NCBI RefSeq assembly: GCF_001424705.1
Contig: NZ_LMRA01000009.1
Location: 1-64,000 of the forward strand
DNA length: 64,000 nt
Reading direction: 5' to 3'
Source of the DNA: Methylobacterium sp. Leaf465
Lineage (GTDB): Bacteria; Pseudomonadota; Alphaproteobacteria; Rhizobiales; Beijerinckiaceae
Shown piece by piece: positions 8,624-16,682 of the stretch (its first letter is position 1; each line of letters begins with the position of its first letter). The notes under the pieces were generated by a model, which saw only the letters and a list, made by a program, of their open reading frames with translations, was not told where the DNA came from and ran no database searches. The translations under genes and the position numbers were made by a program.

Positions 8624-9457
8624 TCACGCCTTCGCCGCCGCGGCCGGCGCATCCTCGGCATAGACGTAGACGCCGAAATTCCAGCGATGGGCGCCGCCGG
8701 CATCGGTCTCACAGGCCGCGTGGGCCTCGCGGTTGGCCTGCTGCAGCGCCTCCATGGCGATCTCGCGGGCGCGGGCCTCGAGGCGATCGGCCAGCTCCTT
8801 CGACAGGCCGTCGTAATGAACCGCGCGCTCGAGGAAGCGCGGGGTCGGCGCAGTGATGTTGGCGACGCTCGCGGCGATGTGGTCGTGCAGGTTGCGGCCG
8901 AAGTAATAGAGCTGCGACTCCCCACCGCCCTTCGGCACGTAGGCCGCCTCCGCGAGGACGATGTGCCCGTCGGCATCGGCGACCACGAGTCCCCGGTCGA
9001 GCCACTCGTCGAGAACGGCGCGGGGGCGCAGATCGCGGGTCACGGCCGCGACGAGATCCTCGAAGGACGGGCCCTTCCCGTCGCTCGCCCGCGTCAGGGG
9101 CCGGGGTTGGCCGTCCGGGTCCGTAAAGGCGGGATCGGCGAGCCAGCGCGCGATGATCCGGCTGGTCCGCGACACGGAGGACGGCACGGCGCTGACGGGG
9201 GCGCCGGCGCCGCGCAGGCGGCTGACCTCCTTGCGGTGAATCCCGGTCAGCAGGCTGACCCGACTGTCGGTCTGCTCCTTGCCCGGCAGCGCGAAGTCGT
9301 ACTCGGCGACGTTCACGTAGAGTTCGCGCAGGAGCGTGGTGAGCGCCGGAAAGGTGATGCCCCGTGCCACGAAGAGGCGCACGAGCGGCCGGAGCAGACG
9401 CGCGACGGGGGCGTGGAGGTTCGCCCCCTCGGAAGGTGTCTCGGTCGGATCGGCCAT
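8624..9457 (-). CDS. DUF6502 family protein, probable DNA-binding regulator
   Basis: 277-residue DUF6502-like protein. Residues 20-85 look like a DNA-binding region: a helical segment GITFPALTTLLRELYVNVA and then TDSRVSLLTGIHRKEVSRLR, which has the spacing of a helix-turn-helix (LTGIHRKEV). The rest is helical with no membrane segment. The ATG at 9457 is nearly leaderless: a plausible promoter on this strand (TTGTCT-N16-TATGGT) ends about 6 bases before it. One of two matching palindromes covers the -35 element, so autoregulation is likely. The DUF5666 gene follows after 11 bases or overlaps. The regulator role is inference; the family has no established function that I know of. Confidence 0.72.
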   Translation of the reverse strand: MADPTETPSEGANLHAPVARLLRPLVRLFVARGITFPALTTLLRELYVNVAEYDFALPGKEQTDSRVSLLTGIHRKEVSRLRGAGAPVSAVPSSVSRTSRIIARWLADPAFTDPDGQPRPLTRASDGKGPSFEDLVAAVTRDLRPRAVLDEWLDRGLVVADADGHIVLAEAAYVPKGGGESQLYYFGRNLHDHIAASVANITAPTPRFLERAVHYDGLSKELADRLEARAREIAMEALQQANREAHAACETDAGGAHRWNFGVYVYAEDAPAAAAKA

Positions 9458-9480
9458 GCGCACACCATAGCCGCCGGGCT

Positions 9481-9497
9481 GTGGGAGACAATCCCAC
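9481..9497. promoter_or_regulatory. Palindromic operator candidate 1
   Basis: GTGGGAGACAATCCCAC is a perfect 6-bp inverted repeat around 5 bases. It covers the -35 element of the probable minus-strand promoter of the DUF6502 gene, 24 bases from the start codon. It matches candidate 2 in length and arm sequence. Confidence 0.6.
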
Positions 9498-9534
9498 GGC
9501 GTGCGTCCCGACACCCGATCTCCATCGACTCTGA

Positions 9535-9563
9535 TTGACGTGGGAAATTTACCCACGTAAAAA
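9535..9563 (+). promoter_or_regulatory. Sigma-70 promoter for the 9595 gene with embedded operator
   Basis: TTGACG (9535-9540), a 17-base spacer and TAAAAA (9558-9563) form a good housekeeping promoter. The spacer is almost entirely the palindrome GTGGGAAATTTACCCAC (9540-9556; extended arms ACGTGGG/CCCACGT at 9538-9544 and 9552-9558). A protein bound there would block RNA polymerase. Confidence 0.6.
9540..9556. promoter_or_regulatory. Palindromic operator candidate 2
   Basis: GTGGGAAATTTACCCAC, the same 17-base format as candidate 1 (shared GTGGGA left arm and CCCAC right arm), 59 bases away from it. The two sites serve the two divergent promoters. Confidence 0.6.
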
Positions 9564-9594
9564 CGAGGTCGTGAGTTCAGGTCGGAGTTCCGCC

Positions 9595-9885
9595 ATGGCC
9601 GAGTTGAGGCCCCTTTATCCCACGGACGCCTTGCCGCCGCTGCGGGCGGGCGCGCCGATGCGCTCCGCAGGTCCGGCGGCCCGGCCGCTGGCCCCCCTCG
9701 CGCGCGGCTTGGCCGTCCTGGCGGTCGTGGCTCTGGGCACCCTCGTCCTCGGATCCGCGGGCCAGCGGACGCTATCGGCGGCAAAGGACGTGACGGCGGC
9801 GACGGAGATGCCGCGGGTCGCCGCCACCCGCCTCGCTGCGCCCCGTCGGATGGTTGCGGCGTCCGACCTTTCTAGGGCGAACTGA
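9595..9885 (+). CDS. Small single-span membrane protein, unknown
   Basis: 96-residue protein with a proline/arginine-rich N-terminus, one hydrophobic segment near residues 40-58 (LARGLAVLAVVALGTLVLG) and an Ala/Arg-rich tail. A GGAG site lies 8 bases before the ATG. It is driven by the promoter with the embedded palindrome and is divergent from the DUF6502 gene. Its stop overlaps the start of a second small gene (TGATG). I do not recognise the family; the good promoter and coupling support it as a real gene. Confidence 0.55.
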   Translation: MAELRPLYPTDALPPLRAGAPMRSAGPAARPLAPLARGLAVLAVVALGTLVLGSAGQRTLSAAKDVTAATEMPRVAATRLAAPRRMVAASDLSRAN

Positions 9886-10016
9886 TGTCCGGCGTCGCGC
9901 GCCGTTCCCCCAGCCGGTCGGATCCTCGACAACCGCGCCTGATCGTCGACCTGCTCCTCTGCGCCGTTCCGGCGGTCGCCACCGTCGTCCTGCTGATCCT
10001 CGGCCTCCAGGGCTGA
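9885..10016 (+). CDS. 43-residue membrane peptide, unknown
   Basis: The ATG overlaps the stop of the preceding small membrane gene (TGATG). The product has an Arg/Ser-rich cytoplasmic-looking N-terminus (ARRSPSRSDPRQPR) and one hydrophobic helix (LIVDLLLCAVPAVATVVLLI). No family is recognised. Translational coupling and a clean membrane-protein profile make it plausible. Confidence 0.45.
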   Translation: MSGVARRSPSRSDPRQPRLIVDLLLCAVPAVATVVLLILGLQG

Positions 10017-10093
10017 GGCTCACGGTCATCGGCGCCCCGATCCCGACACCCCCTTCCGGCCACCGCCATCACAGACGAATCGCAGCACGCCCG

Positions 10094-10258
10094 ATGTATC
10101 GCGCCGATCCCCGCCTGAGCCCGTCGCTGCAGGCCTGCCTACCCCGTCGCCGGCCTCTTCGGACACGGCTCGCCGACGCGCGAACCTTCTCCGCCTGGTG
10201 GCGCGCGCTGATCGGCCGGCCGGGTGGCAGGCCGGCGGAAGCGCATCGACGCGCCTGA
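10094..10258 (+). CDS. 54-residue basic hypothetical protein
   Basis: A short reading frame rich in Arg and Ala with two Trp (TFSAWWRALIGRP). It lies between the small membrane genes and the convergent BLUF gene. No good ribosome-binding site and no recognised family. It could be a spurious frame in GC-rich DNA. Confidence 0.22.
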   Translation: MYRADPRLSPSLQACLPRRRPLRTRLADARTFSAWWRALIGRPGGRPAEAHRRA

Positions 10259-10284
10259 CCCGCTCGACCTGCGTCCCGGCCCCG

Positions 10285-11124
10285 TCACGCGGCTCGGACG
10301 GACGCCGCGACGACGGGCGACCTGCGGACCGCCTCGGCCTCGCGGCACAGGGCCGAGGCCAGGCAGCGGGCGCGCTCCACCCAGATGTCGCGCTCCTGGC
10401 GGAGGGCCTCGACCGCGGCGCTGTCCTGTGCCCGCGCGATGCGCAGGTCGTCGATCTCCTCGCGCAACGCCGTGGTCCGGCGCCGCTCCTGAGCCAACGC
10501 CTCCCGCAGCACCACCAGCGCGGCGTGATCGGACGCGGCGGGATGGCCGGCTGGTCCGGGCGGGTTGACCGGACGCAGGTCGGCCACCTCCGCGCGGAGA
10601 CGGTCGACGTCGAGACCGGTCCTGTCGGGCGCCGGAGCCGCCGCGGGGGCGTCCGCGGTGCCCGGATCGACGGGCACCGGCGCGGAGGCGGGAATGCCCT
10701 CCTCCTCGATCACCAGACCGTGGAGCATCCGGAACACGGCGTCGCCATCGAGGCGGGACAGGTCGAACCCGCTCTCGCGGGCGAGATCGCTCCACAGCGT
10801 CTGTCCGGTCTCGGCCTGACCAACGAAGGCCATGGACCAGTTCGCGAAGCCCCGCGCCTCGGTCGGCCCGCATTCGAGAACCGTGACGTCGCCGTGCCGC
10901 TGATCGCGCTGGATCCGCTCGAAGGTCCGCTCCACCCCCTGGCGCGGGCCTTCCAGCACCTGCGCGAAGGCGCCGCCGTTGAACATCAGGGCGCCGGTCA
11001 CGCCGACCTCGGCGTTGTTCCGCTGCGAGGTCTCGAGGATCTGCGCCACCGCGTGGCTCGCTTCGGCGTCGGGCACCTGAAGCAGGTTCTTGCTGGCATA
11101 GACGAGACGGTAGAGGTCGCTCAT
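10285..11124 (-). CDS. BLUF-domain blue-light sensor with C-terminal coiled coil
   Basis: 279-residue protein. Residues 3-100 form a BLUF (FAD-binding) domain: the photoactive Tyr in LVYASKN (Y9), Asn in SQRNN (36/37), the flavin-contacting Gln in FAQVLEG (Q55), and the Trp/Met pair in FANWSMAF (W96, M98). Residues 170-260 are charged and heptad-like (REALAQERRRTTALREEIDD), suggesting a coiled coil for dimerisation or partner binding. No enzymatic output domain is present. The gene follows a PAS-GGDEF-EAL gene by 43 bases on the same strand, so the light signal probably acts on that cyclic-di-GMP enzyme. Confidence 0.9.
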   Translation of the reverse strand: MSDLYRLVYASKNLLQVPDAEASHAVAQILETSQRNNAEVGVTGALMFNGGAFAQVLEGPRQGVERTFERIQRDQRHGDVTVLECGPTEARGFANWSMAFVGQAETGQTLWSDLARESGFDLSRLDGDAVFRMLHGLVIEEEGIPASAPVPVDPGTADAPAAAPAPDRTGLDVDRLRAEVADLRPVNPPGPAGHPAASDHAALVVLREALAQERRRTTALREEIDDLRIARAQDSAAVEALRQERDIWVERARCLASALCREAEAVRRSPVVAASVRAA

Positions 11125-11167
11125 TTCCGATCTCCGGAAAGGGGGAACAGGGTCGGGGGCGGCCGCC

Positions 11168-12895
11168 TCACGCCTGGGCGAGGCCGTGCGGACCGAGGTC
11201 GGTGAAGAGGGCCAGGAGCGCCTCGGCCGGAATTGGACGGCTCACCAGGTAGCCCTGGACGTCGGTGCAGCCCTCGGCGCGGATGCGGCGCATCTGGTCC
11301 TCGGTCTCGACGCCCTCGGCGACGGTGGTCATGCCGAGACTGCGCCCGAGACCCGCGATCGCGCGGATCACCGCGTCTCCGTCCGGCTTCTGGGTGATGT
11401 CGGCCACGAAGGAGCGATCGATCTTGATCTTGTCGAAGGGGAACGAGCGCAGGTAGCTCAGGGAGGAGTACCCGGTCCCGAAATCGTCCATGGAGACGCG
11501 GATGCCGAGGGCCCGCAGCCGGTGCAGGGTCCGCAGGGTGCGCTCGTTCTCCTGGAGCAGCACGCCCTCGGTGATCTCGATCTCCAGGCGGCTCGCGGGG
11601 AGTCCGGAACCTGCCAGTGCGGAGACGATGACCTCGACGAGACGATCGCCCTTGAACTGCGCGGGCGACACGTTCACCGCGACGGTGATCGCCGCGGGCC
11701 ACGTCACGGCATCGCGGCAGGCCTGGCGGATGACCCATTCGCCGATCGGGACGATCAGCCCGATCTCCTCGGCGAGGGGAATGAACTCCCCCGGGGGGAC
11801 CATGCCGCGCTCCGGGTGATGCCAGCGCAGCAGCGCCTCGCAGCCGGTCACGCGATCGTTCTCGAGATTCAGCTGCGGCTGGTAATGGAGAGAGAATTCG
11901 CGCCGGCCGAGGGCCTGGCGGATGTCGAGTTCGAGGCGACGCCGCGCCTGCATGCGCGCGTCCATCTCGGCCTCGAAGAAGCGGAAGGCCCCGCGCCCAT
12001 CGAGCTTCGCCCGGTAGAGGGCGAGATCGGCGCATTTCAGGAGACGATCCGCGTCGGTCCCGTCGCGGGGCGCCACGGCCACGCCGACGCTGGCGCCGAT
12101 GGTGAGCAGTTGCCCCTCGATCATGTAGGTGCGGCCGATCAGGTCGACGATGCGGCGCGCCAGGACGCGTGTCTCCTCGAGGTCCGTCACGCCGTGCTGA
12201 ACCACGACGAACTCGTCTCCCCCGATGCGGGCGACCGTGTCGCTGGGACGGAGCGTGGCACTGAGGCGGTCGGCGACCTTGGCGAGGAGCGCATCGCCGA
12301 TGGCGTGACCCAGGGTGTCGTTGACGGGCTTGAACCGGTCCAGGTCCACCAGAAGCACTGCGCAGGTGCCGTCGGAGGTCTCCACCTGGACGAGCGCATC
12401 CTCAAGGCGTTCGCGCAGGTGGAGGCGGTTCGGCAGGCCGGTCAGGGGGTCGAGGCGCGCCCGCTCGCTGGCGGCAATCTCGGCGGCGCGGCGCAGGGTG
12501 ACGTCTTCGACGGTGATGGTCCAACCCTGGCAGGCCCCGCGGGAGGGGCCGAAGGGCTGGATGCCGATCTCGAGCGTCAACCCCGCGCGCAGGATCTCGA
12601 AGGCAAGGCCCTCGCAGCGCTCCAGGGCGCGCCGCACCTGGGCGAACAAGGCGTTCCTGCGGAGGGGCAGGAGGCGGCAGAGGGTGTGCAGGGCCTGACG
12701 GAGACTGGGACGATCGGGCAGGCCGAACCCACCCACAAGCTCCCGCGCCGGCCCGGTGCAGAGGACCAGCCGGCCCCGCTCGAACACGATGAACCCCTGT
12801 CGCACCACGTCGAGATACGGCGCCAGACCGAGGGCGGCCTCAGCCGGCCCTGGAATCGTCTCCGGTCTCGCCAGAACCTGGACTGCCTGCATCAC
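11168..12895 (-). CDS. PAS-GGDEF-EAL cyclic-di-GMP enzyme
   Basis: 575-residue cytoplasmic protein. A PAS-like sensor region (about 25-135) is followed by a diguanylate cyclase domain with an intact GGDEF (225-229) and an EAL phosphodiesterase domain with E353-A-L, VNVSPAQF, DDFGTGYSSL (470 onward), KIDRSF and VAEGVET. Both catalytic signatures are complete, so it could make or degrade c-di-GMP; no RxxD inhibitory site stands out. It is the first gene of an operon with the BLUF sensor. An AT-rich TATAAT-containing motif lies 63-68 bases upstream of the start codon. Confidence 0.93.
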   Translation of the reverse strand: MMQAVQVLARPETIPGPAEAALGLAPYLDVVRQGFIVFERGRLVLCTGPARELVGGFGLPDRPSLRQALHTLCRLLPLRRNALFAQVRRALERCEGLAFEILRAGLTLEIGIQPFGPSRGACQGWTITVEDVTLRRAAEIAASERARLDPLTGLPNRLHLRERLEDALVQVETSDGTCAVLLVDLDRFKPVNDTLGHAIGDALLAKVADRLSATLRPSDTVARIGGDEFVVVQHGVTDLEETRVLARRIVDLIGRTYMIEGQLLTIGASVGVAVAPRDGTDADRLLKCADLALYRAKLDGRGAFRFFEAEMDARMQARRRLELDIRQALGRREFSLHYQPQLNLENDRVTGCEALLRWHHPERGMVPPGEFIPLAEEIGLIVPIGEWVIRQACRDAVTWPAAITVAVNVSPAQFKGDRLVEVIVSALAGSGLPASRLEIEITEGVLLQENERTLRTLHRLRALGIRVSMDDFGTGYSSLSYLRSFPFDKIKIDRSFVADITQKPDGDAVIRAIAGLGRSLGMTTVAEGVETEDQMRRIRAEGCTDVQGYLVSRPIPAEALLALFTDLGPHGLAQA

Positions 12896-13358
12896 GTCGC
12901 CGCTCCGGTGCGCATCCGGGGTGCGCCAGCACGGAGAGAATAGAGCCCTGAAAGTAAATTATAGGTTCTTGCACCACGGATTTTCAGATCCGAAAATCAT
13001 CGCCGATGAAGGAGGCTGTCGTACAGCACTACGCCGTCCAGACCCCACCCGATCCCGCAGGATCAGCGGCGATGGAAGCGAGCATTACAAACTATCGTCA
13101 CCTGTCTGAAGGTAACGATTCTACACTTTATCGTTCTCTGTGCTTCAGCGTTCGAATGGTCTCGCCGACACGATCGGGGGGCAAGGCATCGGCGAGACCC
13201 GGTCGATCCGAAGACGGCGCGACGGGGGAACCATGTCCGACGATTGCGGACCACACATTCACACACATCAACGCCATGGAGGATCGCCACGCACGAACAC
13301 CTTTCCGTCGCGATCCGCAACGCGGTGTGATCGAGACGACGCGCGAACGCGGGCCGTC
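12896..13358. other. Gene-poor stretch upstream of the GGDEF-EAL gene
   Basis: No convincing gene. It contains the upstream region of the leftward c-di-GMP operon, including CTGAAAGTAAATTATA at 12948-12963, whose minus strand reads TATAAT. Base composition is lower in GC than the flanks around 12950-13140. Short frames on both strands lack family resemblance. Confidence 0.5.
12948..12963 (-). promoter_or_regulatory. AT-rich shared motif, copy 1
   Basis: CTGAAAGTAAATTATA, identical in 15 of 16 positions to 17808-17823. On the minus strand it contains TATAAT followed by TTACTTTCAG. It lies upstream of the leftward GGDEF-EAL gene. No good -35 hexamer is visible. Confidence 0.35.
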
Positions 13359-13613
13359 TCAGCCGAAGGATCGGCCCTCCGACAATTGCCGGGCAATCCA
13401 AGCCTGCGCTTCGTCGAGATCCGCGAAGATCGGCGCATGCGGATCCTCCACGCACCCGAAGCCCGCCTCCAGAAACCAATGTCCCGCCTCGGAGTCATGC
13501 TCGCTGGAGAGCTGGACGAGCACGGCGACGAGAATCCCATCCTCGAAAACCAACCGGCTCTCGCGGTCATTGCTGCCCGTCGCGATCTGAACGGGCTGGA
13601 GTTTCATGGTCAT
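13359..13613 (-). CDS. 84-residue conserved-looking hypothetical protein
   Basis: Short acidic protein with alternating beta-like segments (SRLVFEDGILVAVLVQLSS, HWFLEAGFG) and a C-terminal helix (DLDEAQAWIARQLSEG). No Cys or membrane segment. Its ATG overlaps the stop of the Crp/Fnr-like fragment (ATGA), suggesting the two once formed an operon. Function unknown; codon use and balanced composition support a real gene. Confidence 0.55.
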   Translation of the reverse strand: MTMKLQPVQIATGSNDRESRLVFEDGILVAVLVQLSSEHDSEAGHWFLEAGFGCVEDPHAPIFADLDEAQAWIARQLSEGRSFG

Positions 13614-13792
13614 GCCGTGGCCAGCGTTCCCAGGTACAGGGACTTCGGATTAAATTCCGCCATCGATTTCAGAGGCTGACGATTGCGGAGCTTCCGCGTC
13701 CCACCCTTGTGTTCAATCACGCCTCGGCGCCCGAGTTCCTGAAGCGCACGACCCACGTGCACATTCGAGAGGCCGACGGGATCGGCGGGATC
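13610..13792 (-). pseudogene. Crp/Fnr-family regulator, C-terminal helix-turn-helix remnant
   Basis: The last 60 codons read DPVGLSNVHVGRALQELGRR and then GVIEHKGGT, the recognition helix region of Crp/Fnr regulators (usually ..GLSNVHVNRTLQ..). They end with a typical C-terminal tail, FNPKSLYLGTLATA. The cyclic-nucleotide-type sensor domain that should precede it is absent; upstream sequence in this frame is low-complexity Arg/Pro/Gly. The piece therefore looks like a decayed regulator gene. A short expressed fragment cannot be excluded. Confidence 0.6.
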
Positions 13793-13977
13793 ACTCGGGT
13801 GACTGGGGGCTCGCTCGCTGACTTCCCATGTGTCTCGACCGCGTCGCAGGCGACGGCCTCCCCCAAAGCCACGAGACCCTGGCGGCGATGCGGAGCGCTC
13901 AGCGCTGCTGGGTGACGCTGGCCGAGGCGGCCGATCGGCGCCCGATCGAGGCGGGCGGATGCACCGCGCCCCCGGGC

Positions 13978-14187
13978 CTAATCGTCGGCGTGCGACGGAT
14001 CCTTCGCGCGCGCAGGCTCCACGTCGTCGAGGGAGGGGACGTAGGCGCACCAGGCGCATCGGCCGGCCTCTGCCCCGCGCGGGGTGTTCGCCTGGGAGCA
14101 GAGCGGGCAGACCACGAGCCGAAGTCCCCCGTCGCAGAGGACGCCGCGCCCACGGCCGCGGAAGGTGATCTCGGCATCCTGGGGAAT
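13978..14187 (-). CDS. Small zinc-ribbon protein, start uncertain
   Basis: About 69 residues starting near IPQDAEITFRGRGRG, with two CxxC pairs (CPLC and CAWC, 17 residues between the pairs) that would bind one zinc. The C-terminal tail is acidic (SLDDVEPARAKDPSHADD). No ATG, GTG or TTG lies at the N-terminal edge of the conserved part; only a rare ATT is available there, or a distant ATG at 14325 that adds 46 low-complexity residues. Either an unusual start or a lost start codon. Function unknown. Confidence 0.45.
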   Translation of the reverse strand: MPQDAEITFRGRGRGVLCDGGLRLVVCPLCSQANTPRGAEAGRCAWCAYVPSLDDVEPARAKDPSHADD

Positions 14188-14465
14188 GGCTTTTGAATCC
14201 TGCGTTGTCGCGCCCCATCGCCGGGCTCGCGGCGCATGGCCTGATCGTCCGGCCAGCCGGTGGGCGGGGTGCGCGAGCGATAGCGGATGCGCCGCGAGGG
14301 TGCAAAGGTGGATGCTGCAGCGCATCGCTTCGACGCGCGAAGCATTCTGTGTGACCGTGCCGGAACAGCCGGGGGAACGGGAGACGCGGTGAGACGAAGC
14401 CGGAGAAGCGGAGCGTTCATCGATTTTCGGCGTGACGCGAGCGCGGCCGTTTGACATCAACCGTT
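14188..14465. other. Non-coding stretch before the VTT-PLD gene
   Basis: No gene recognised. It separates the leftward zinc-ribbon gene from the rightward VTT-PLD gene and presumably holds both promoters. A perfect TTGACA sits at 14451-14456, but there is no space for a -10 before the ATG at 14466. Confidence 0.4.
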
Positions 14466-16682
14466 ATGCGCTCCTGGCTTCTCATCCTGCTCGGTCTGGC
14501 GGCAACGGCTGCCGTCTGGTTCCTCCTGCCGGTTCAGGACTGGCTCCAGGCCTTCGGCGCCTGGACGGCAGGACTCGGCCCCCTCGGTCCCGTCGCCTTC
14601 GCGGCCCTCTTCATCCTGGCCACGCTGCTGGTGATCCCGGGCACGCCGCTGACGATCGCCGGCGCACTGGCCTTTGGATGGTGGTCCCTGCCGATCGTCC
14701 TCGCAGCGGCGACGATCGGCTCGGTCCTGGCGTTTTTCGCGGCGCGATCCGTCCTGAGGCAGCGCGTCGAGCGCGTCATCGCCCGGCGTCCCGCGATGGT
14801 TGCCACGATGGAGGCGGTGGGCGACGGCGGATGGCAGTTGCTGACCCTGATGCGGGTCAGTCCCTTCGTGCCCTTCAATGCGCAGAACTACATCCTCGGC
14901 CTGACGCGCGTCCGCATGCGGGACTTCCTCGTCTCGACCCTCCTCGGCATGATCCCCGGGACGATTCTCTGCGTTTATCTCGGCGTGATCGGCCGGACGG
15001 CGGCCGACTCGGCCGCCCACTGGATTCCACTGGGGCTCGGCCTGGCCGCGACCCTCGCCGCCGTCGCGGTGACGCGTCGCCGGGTGCAGGCGAAGCTCGC
15101 CGCGCGCGGACTGCATCCGGCTTCGCGAGCCTCCCGGGCGCCCGGCCCCCCCGCGCCGGGGCCACCCCGCCCCGAGGGGCGCTGGCTGCGGCCGGGCCAG
15201 ACCTGCTGGCGCATCGAGCAGGCCCATCGGGTCGCCGTGCTTCATGACGGCGCCGCGTATTTCGCGGCCGCCCGCAGCGCCATGCTGGCGGCGCGCCACT
15301 CCGTCCTGCTGATCGGCTGGAGTTTCGACCCGCGCCTGCGCCTCGCGCCGGATGGGAGCCATGCCCCGGAGGGGGAAACCCTGGCGGACCTCCTCCAGAG
15401 CCTGCGCACCTGCCGGCCGGACCTCGCGATCCATCTTCTGATCTGGGACATGCCGTGGCCGCTCTCGGCCGGACGGGACCTGACGCCCGCGGCGGTCCGC
15501 GCCCTGCTCGGTCCCGGCATCACGTACCGGGTCGATGCGACGCTGCCCTTCGGCGCCTGCCAGCACCAGAAGATCCTCGTCGTCGACGATGCGATGGCCT
15601 TTTGCGGCGGCGGCGACTTCGAGGCCAATCGCTGGGACACGCCGGCCCACCGGGACGGCGATCCGCGCCGGCGCCTCCCGAACGGCGAGGCCTATCCGCC
15701 GCGCCACGACATCATGATGGCGGTCGACGGTCCGGCGGCGGCCGCCCTGGGGGACCTTGCGCGCCAACGCTGGCTCGATGCAACCGGCGAGCGGCTGATG
15801 CCCCCGCCCGCGCGGGACGGCACGCCCTGGCCGGCCACCGTGACCCCGCTCCTCAGGGACATGTCGGTCGCCCTGTCGCGCACCCGGCCCGCCGGCCGGA
15901 AGCGCGTGGCTTTGCAAGAGAACGCCGCGTTGTACGCTGCCGCCATCCGGGGCGCCGCCCGCGTCATCTACCTGGAGAACCAGTACCTCACATCGCCCCT
16001 GATCGGCGACGCGCTGATGGAGCGCCTCGGCGAGGCCGAGGGACCGGAAATCATCATCGTGGTGGCCGAGCGCAGCCCGAACGCCTTCGACCGGCTGACC
16101 ATGGACAGCGCCCGGCGGGGACTGATCCACAAGCTTCGGGCGGCCGACCGCCACGACCGCCTCCGCATCCTGGCGCCGCATACGCCGGAGGGACGCCCGA
16201 TCCTCGTGCATTCCAAGGTCGGCATCTTCGACGATCGCCTGGTGCGTGTCGGGTCGACCAATCTCAACAACCGCTCCCTCGGCTACGACAGCGAGTGCGA
16301 CCTCGCCCTCGAGGTCCTGCCGGCCGAGGACGCGCCCCTCCTGCGATCCGCCATCCTGCGGCTGCGGGACGGCCTGCTCGCGCACCATGCGGGCTGCCCG
16401 CGCGATATCTTCGAGGAGGCCGTGCGCCGGCGCGGCTCCCTGCGCGCAGTGCTCGACGACCCCGCCCTGGTGGCGCCCCGCCGGCTCTGCCCGGTGGTGC
16501 CCTCACCCCGCGGCGCCCTGGCGCGCGTGGTGGAGTCTTGGCATCTCGGCGACCCCGCGAGCGTGCGCGACGCCTGGCGGCCCTGGCGCCGGACCGGCGC
16601 CCTGGATCAGGTCCGGCGGGGCGAGCAACCCGCAGAGGCCCCCGCGACTCAGGCCTCGGGGGCGGCGGCCGGCGTGTCCTGA
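14466..16682 (+). CDS. VTT (DedA/TVP38) membrane domain fused to phospholipase D domain
   Basis: 738-residue fusion. Residues 1-205 are a VTT/SNARE-associated membrane domain with several hydrophobic spans and the family core PFVPFNAQNYILGLTRVRMR. Residues 240-650 are a phospholipase D fold with two complete HKD motifs: H367-Q-K-x4-D374 and H582-S-K-x4-D589, the second followed by GSTNLNN. Such PLD proteins act as cardiolipin synthases or phosphatidyl hydrolases; the VTT part may move lipids across the bilayer. A role in phospholipid remodelling is inferred. The start at ATG 14466 lacks a clear ribosome-binding site. The 3' end overlaps the convergent EEP gene by 34 bases. Confidence 0.88.
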   Translation: MRSWLLILLGLAATAAVWFLLPVQDWLQAFGAWTAGLGPLGPVAFAALFILATLLVIPGTPLTIAGALAFGWWSLPIVLAAATIGSVLAFFAARSVLRQRVERVIARRPAMVATMEAVGDGGWQLLTLMRVSPFVPFNAQNYILGLTRVRMRDFLVSTLLGMIPGTILCVYLGVIGRTAADSAAHWIPLGLGLAATLAAVAVTRRRVQAKLAARGLHPASRASRAPGPPAPGPPRPEGRWLRPGQTCWRIEQAHRVAVLHDGAAYFAAARSAMLAARHSVLLIGWSFDPRLRLAPDGSHAPEGETLADLLQSLRTCRPDLAIHLLIWDMPWPLSAGRDLTPAAVRALLGPGITYRVDATLPFGACQHQKILVVDDAMAFCGGGDFEANRWDTPAHRDGDPRRRLPNGEAYPPRHDIMMAVDGPAAAALGDLARQRWLDATGERLMPPPARDGTPWPATVTPLLRDMSVALSRTRPAGRKRVALQENAALYAAAIRGAARVIYLENQYLTSPLIGDALMERLGEAEGPEIIIVVAERSPNAFDRLTMDSARRGLIHKLRAADRHDRLRILAPHTPEGRPILVHSKVGIFDDRLVRVGSTNLNNRSLGYDSECDLALEVLPAEDAPLLRSAILRLRDGLLAHHAGCPRDIFEEAVRRRGSLRAVLDDPALVAPRRLCPVVPSPRGALARVVESWHLGDPASVRDAWRPWRRTGALDQVRRGEQPAEAPATQASGAAAGVS

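Noticed and set aside
13006..13590. Plus-strand frame between the GGDEF-EAL gene and the 84-aa gene
   Set aside because: Low-complexity composition, partly antisense to the better-supported 84-aa gene, no family features.
14451..14456. Perfect TTGACA -35 hexamer
   Set aside because: The start codon follows within 10 bases, leaving no room for a -10 element; probably chance.
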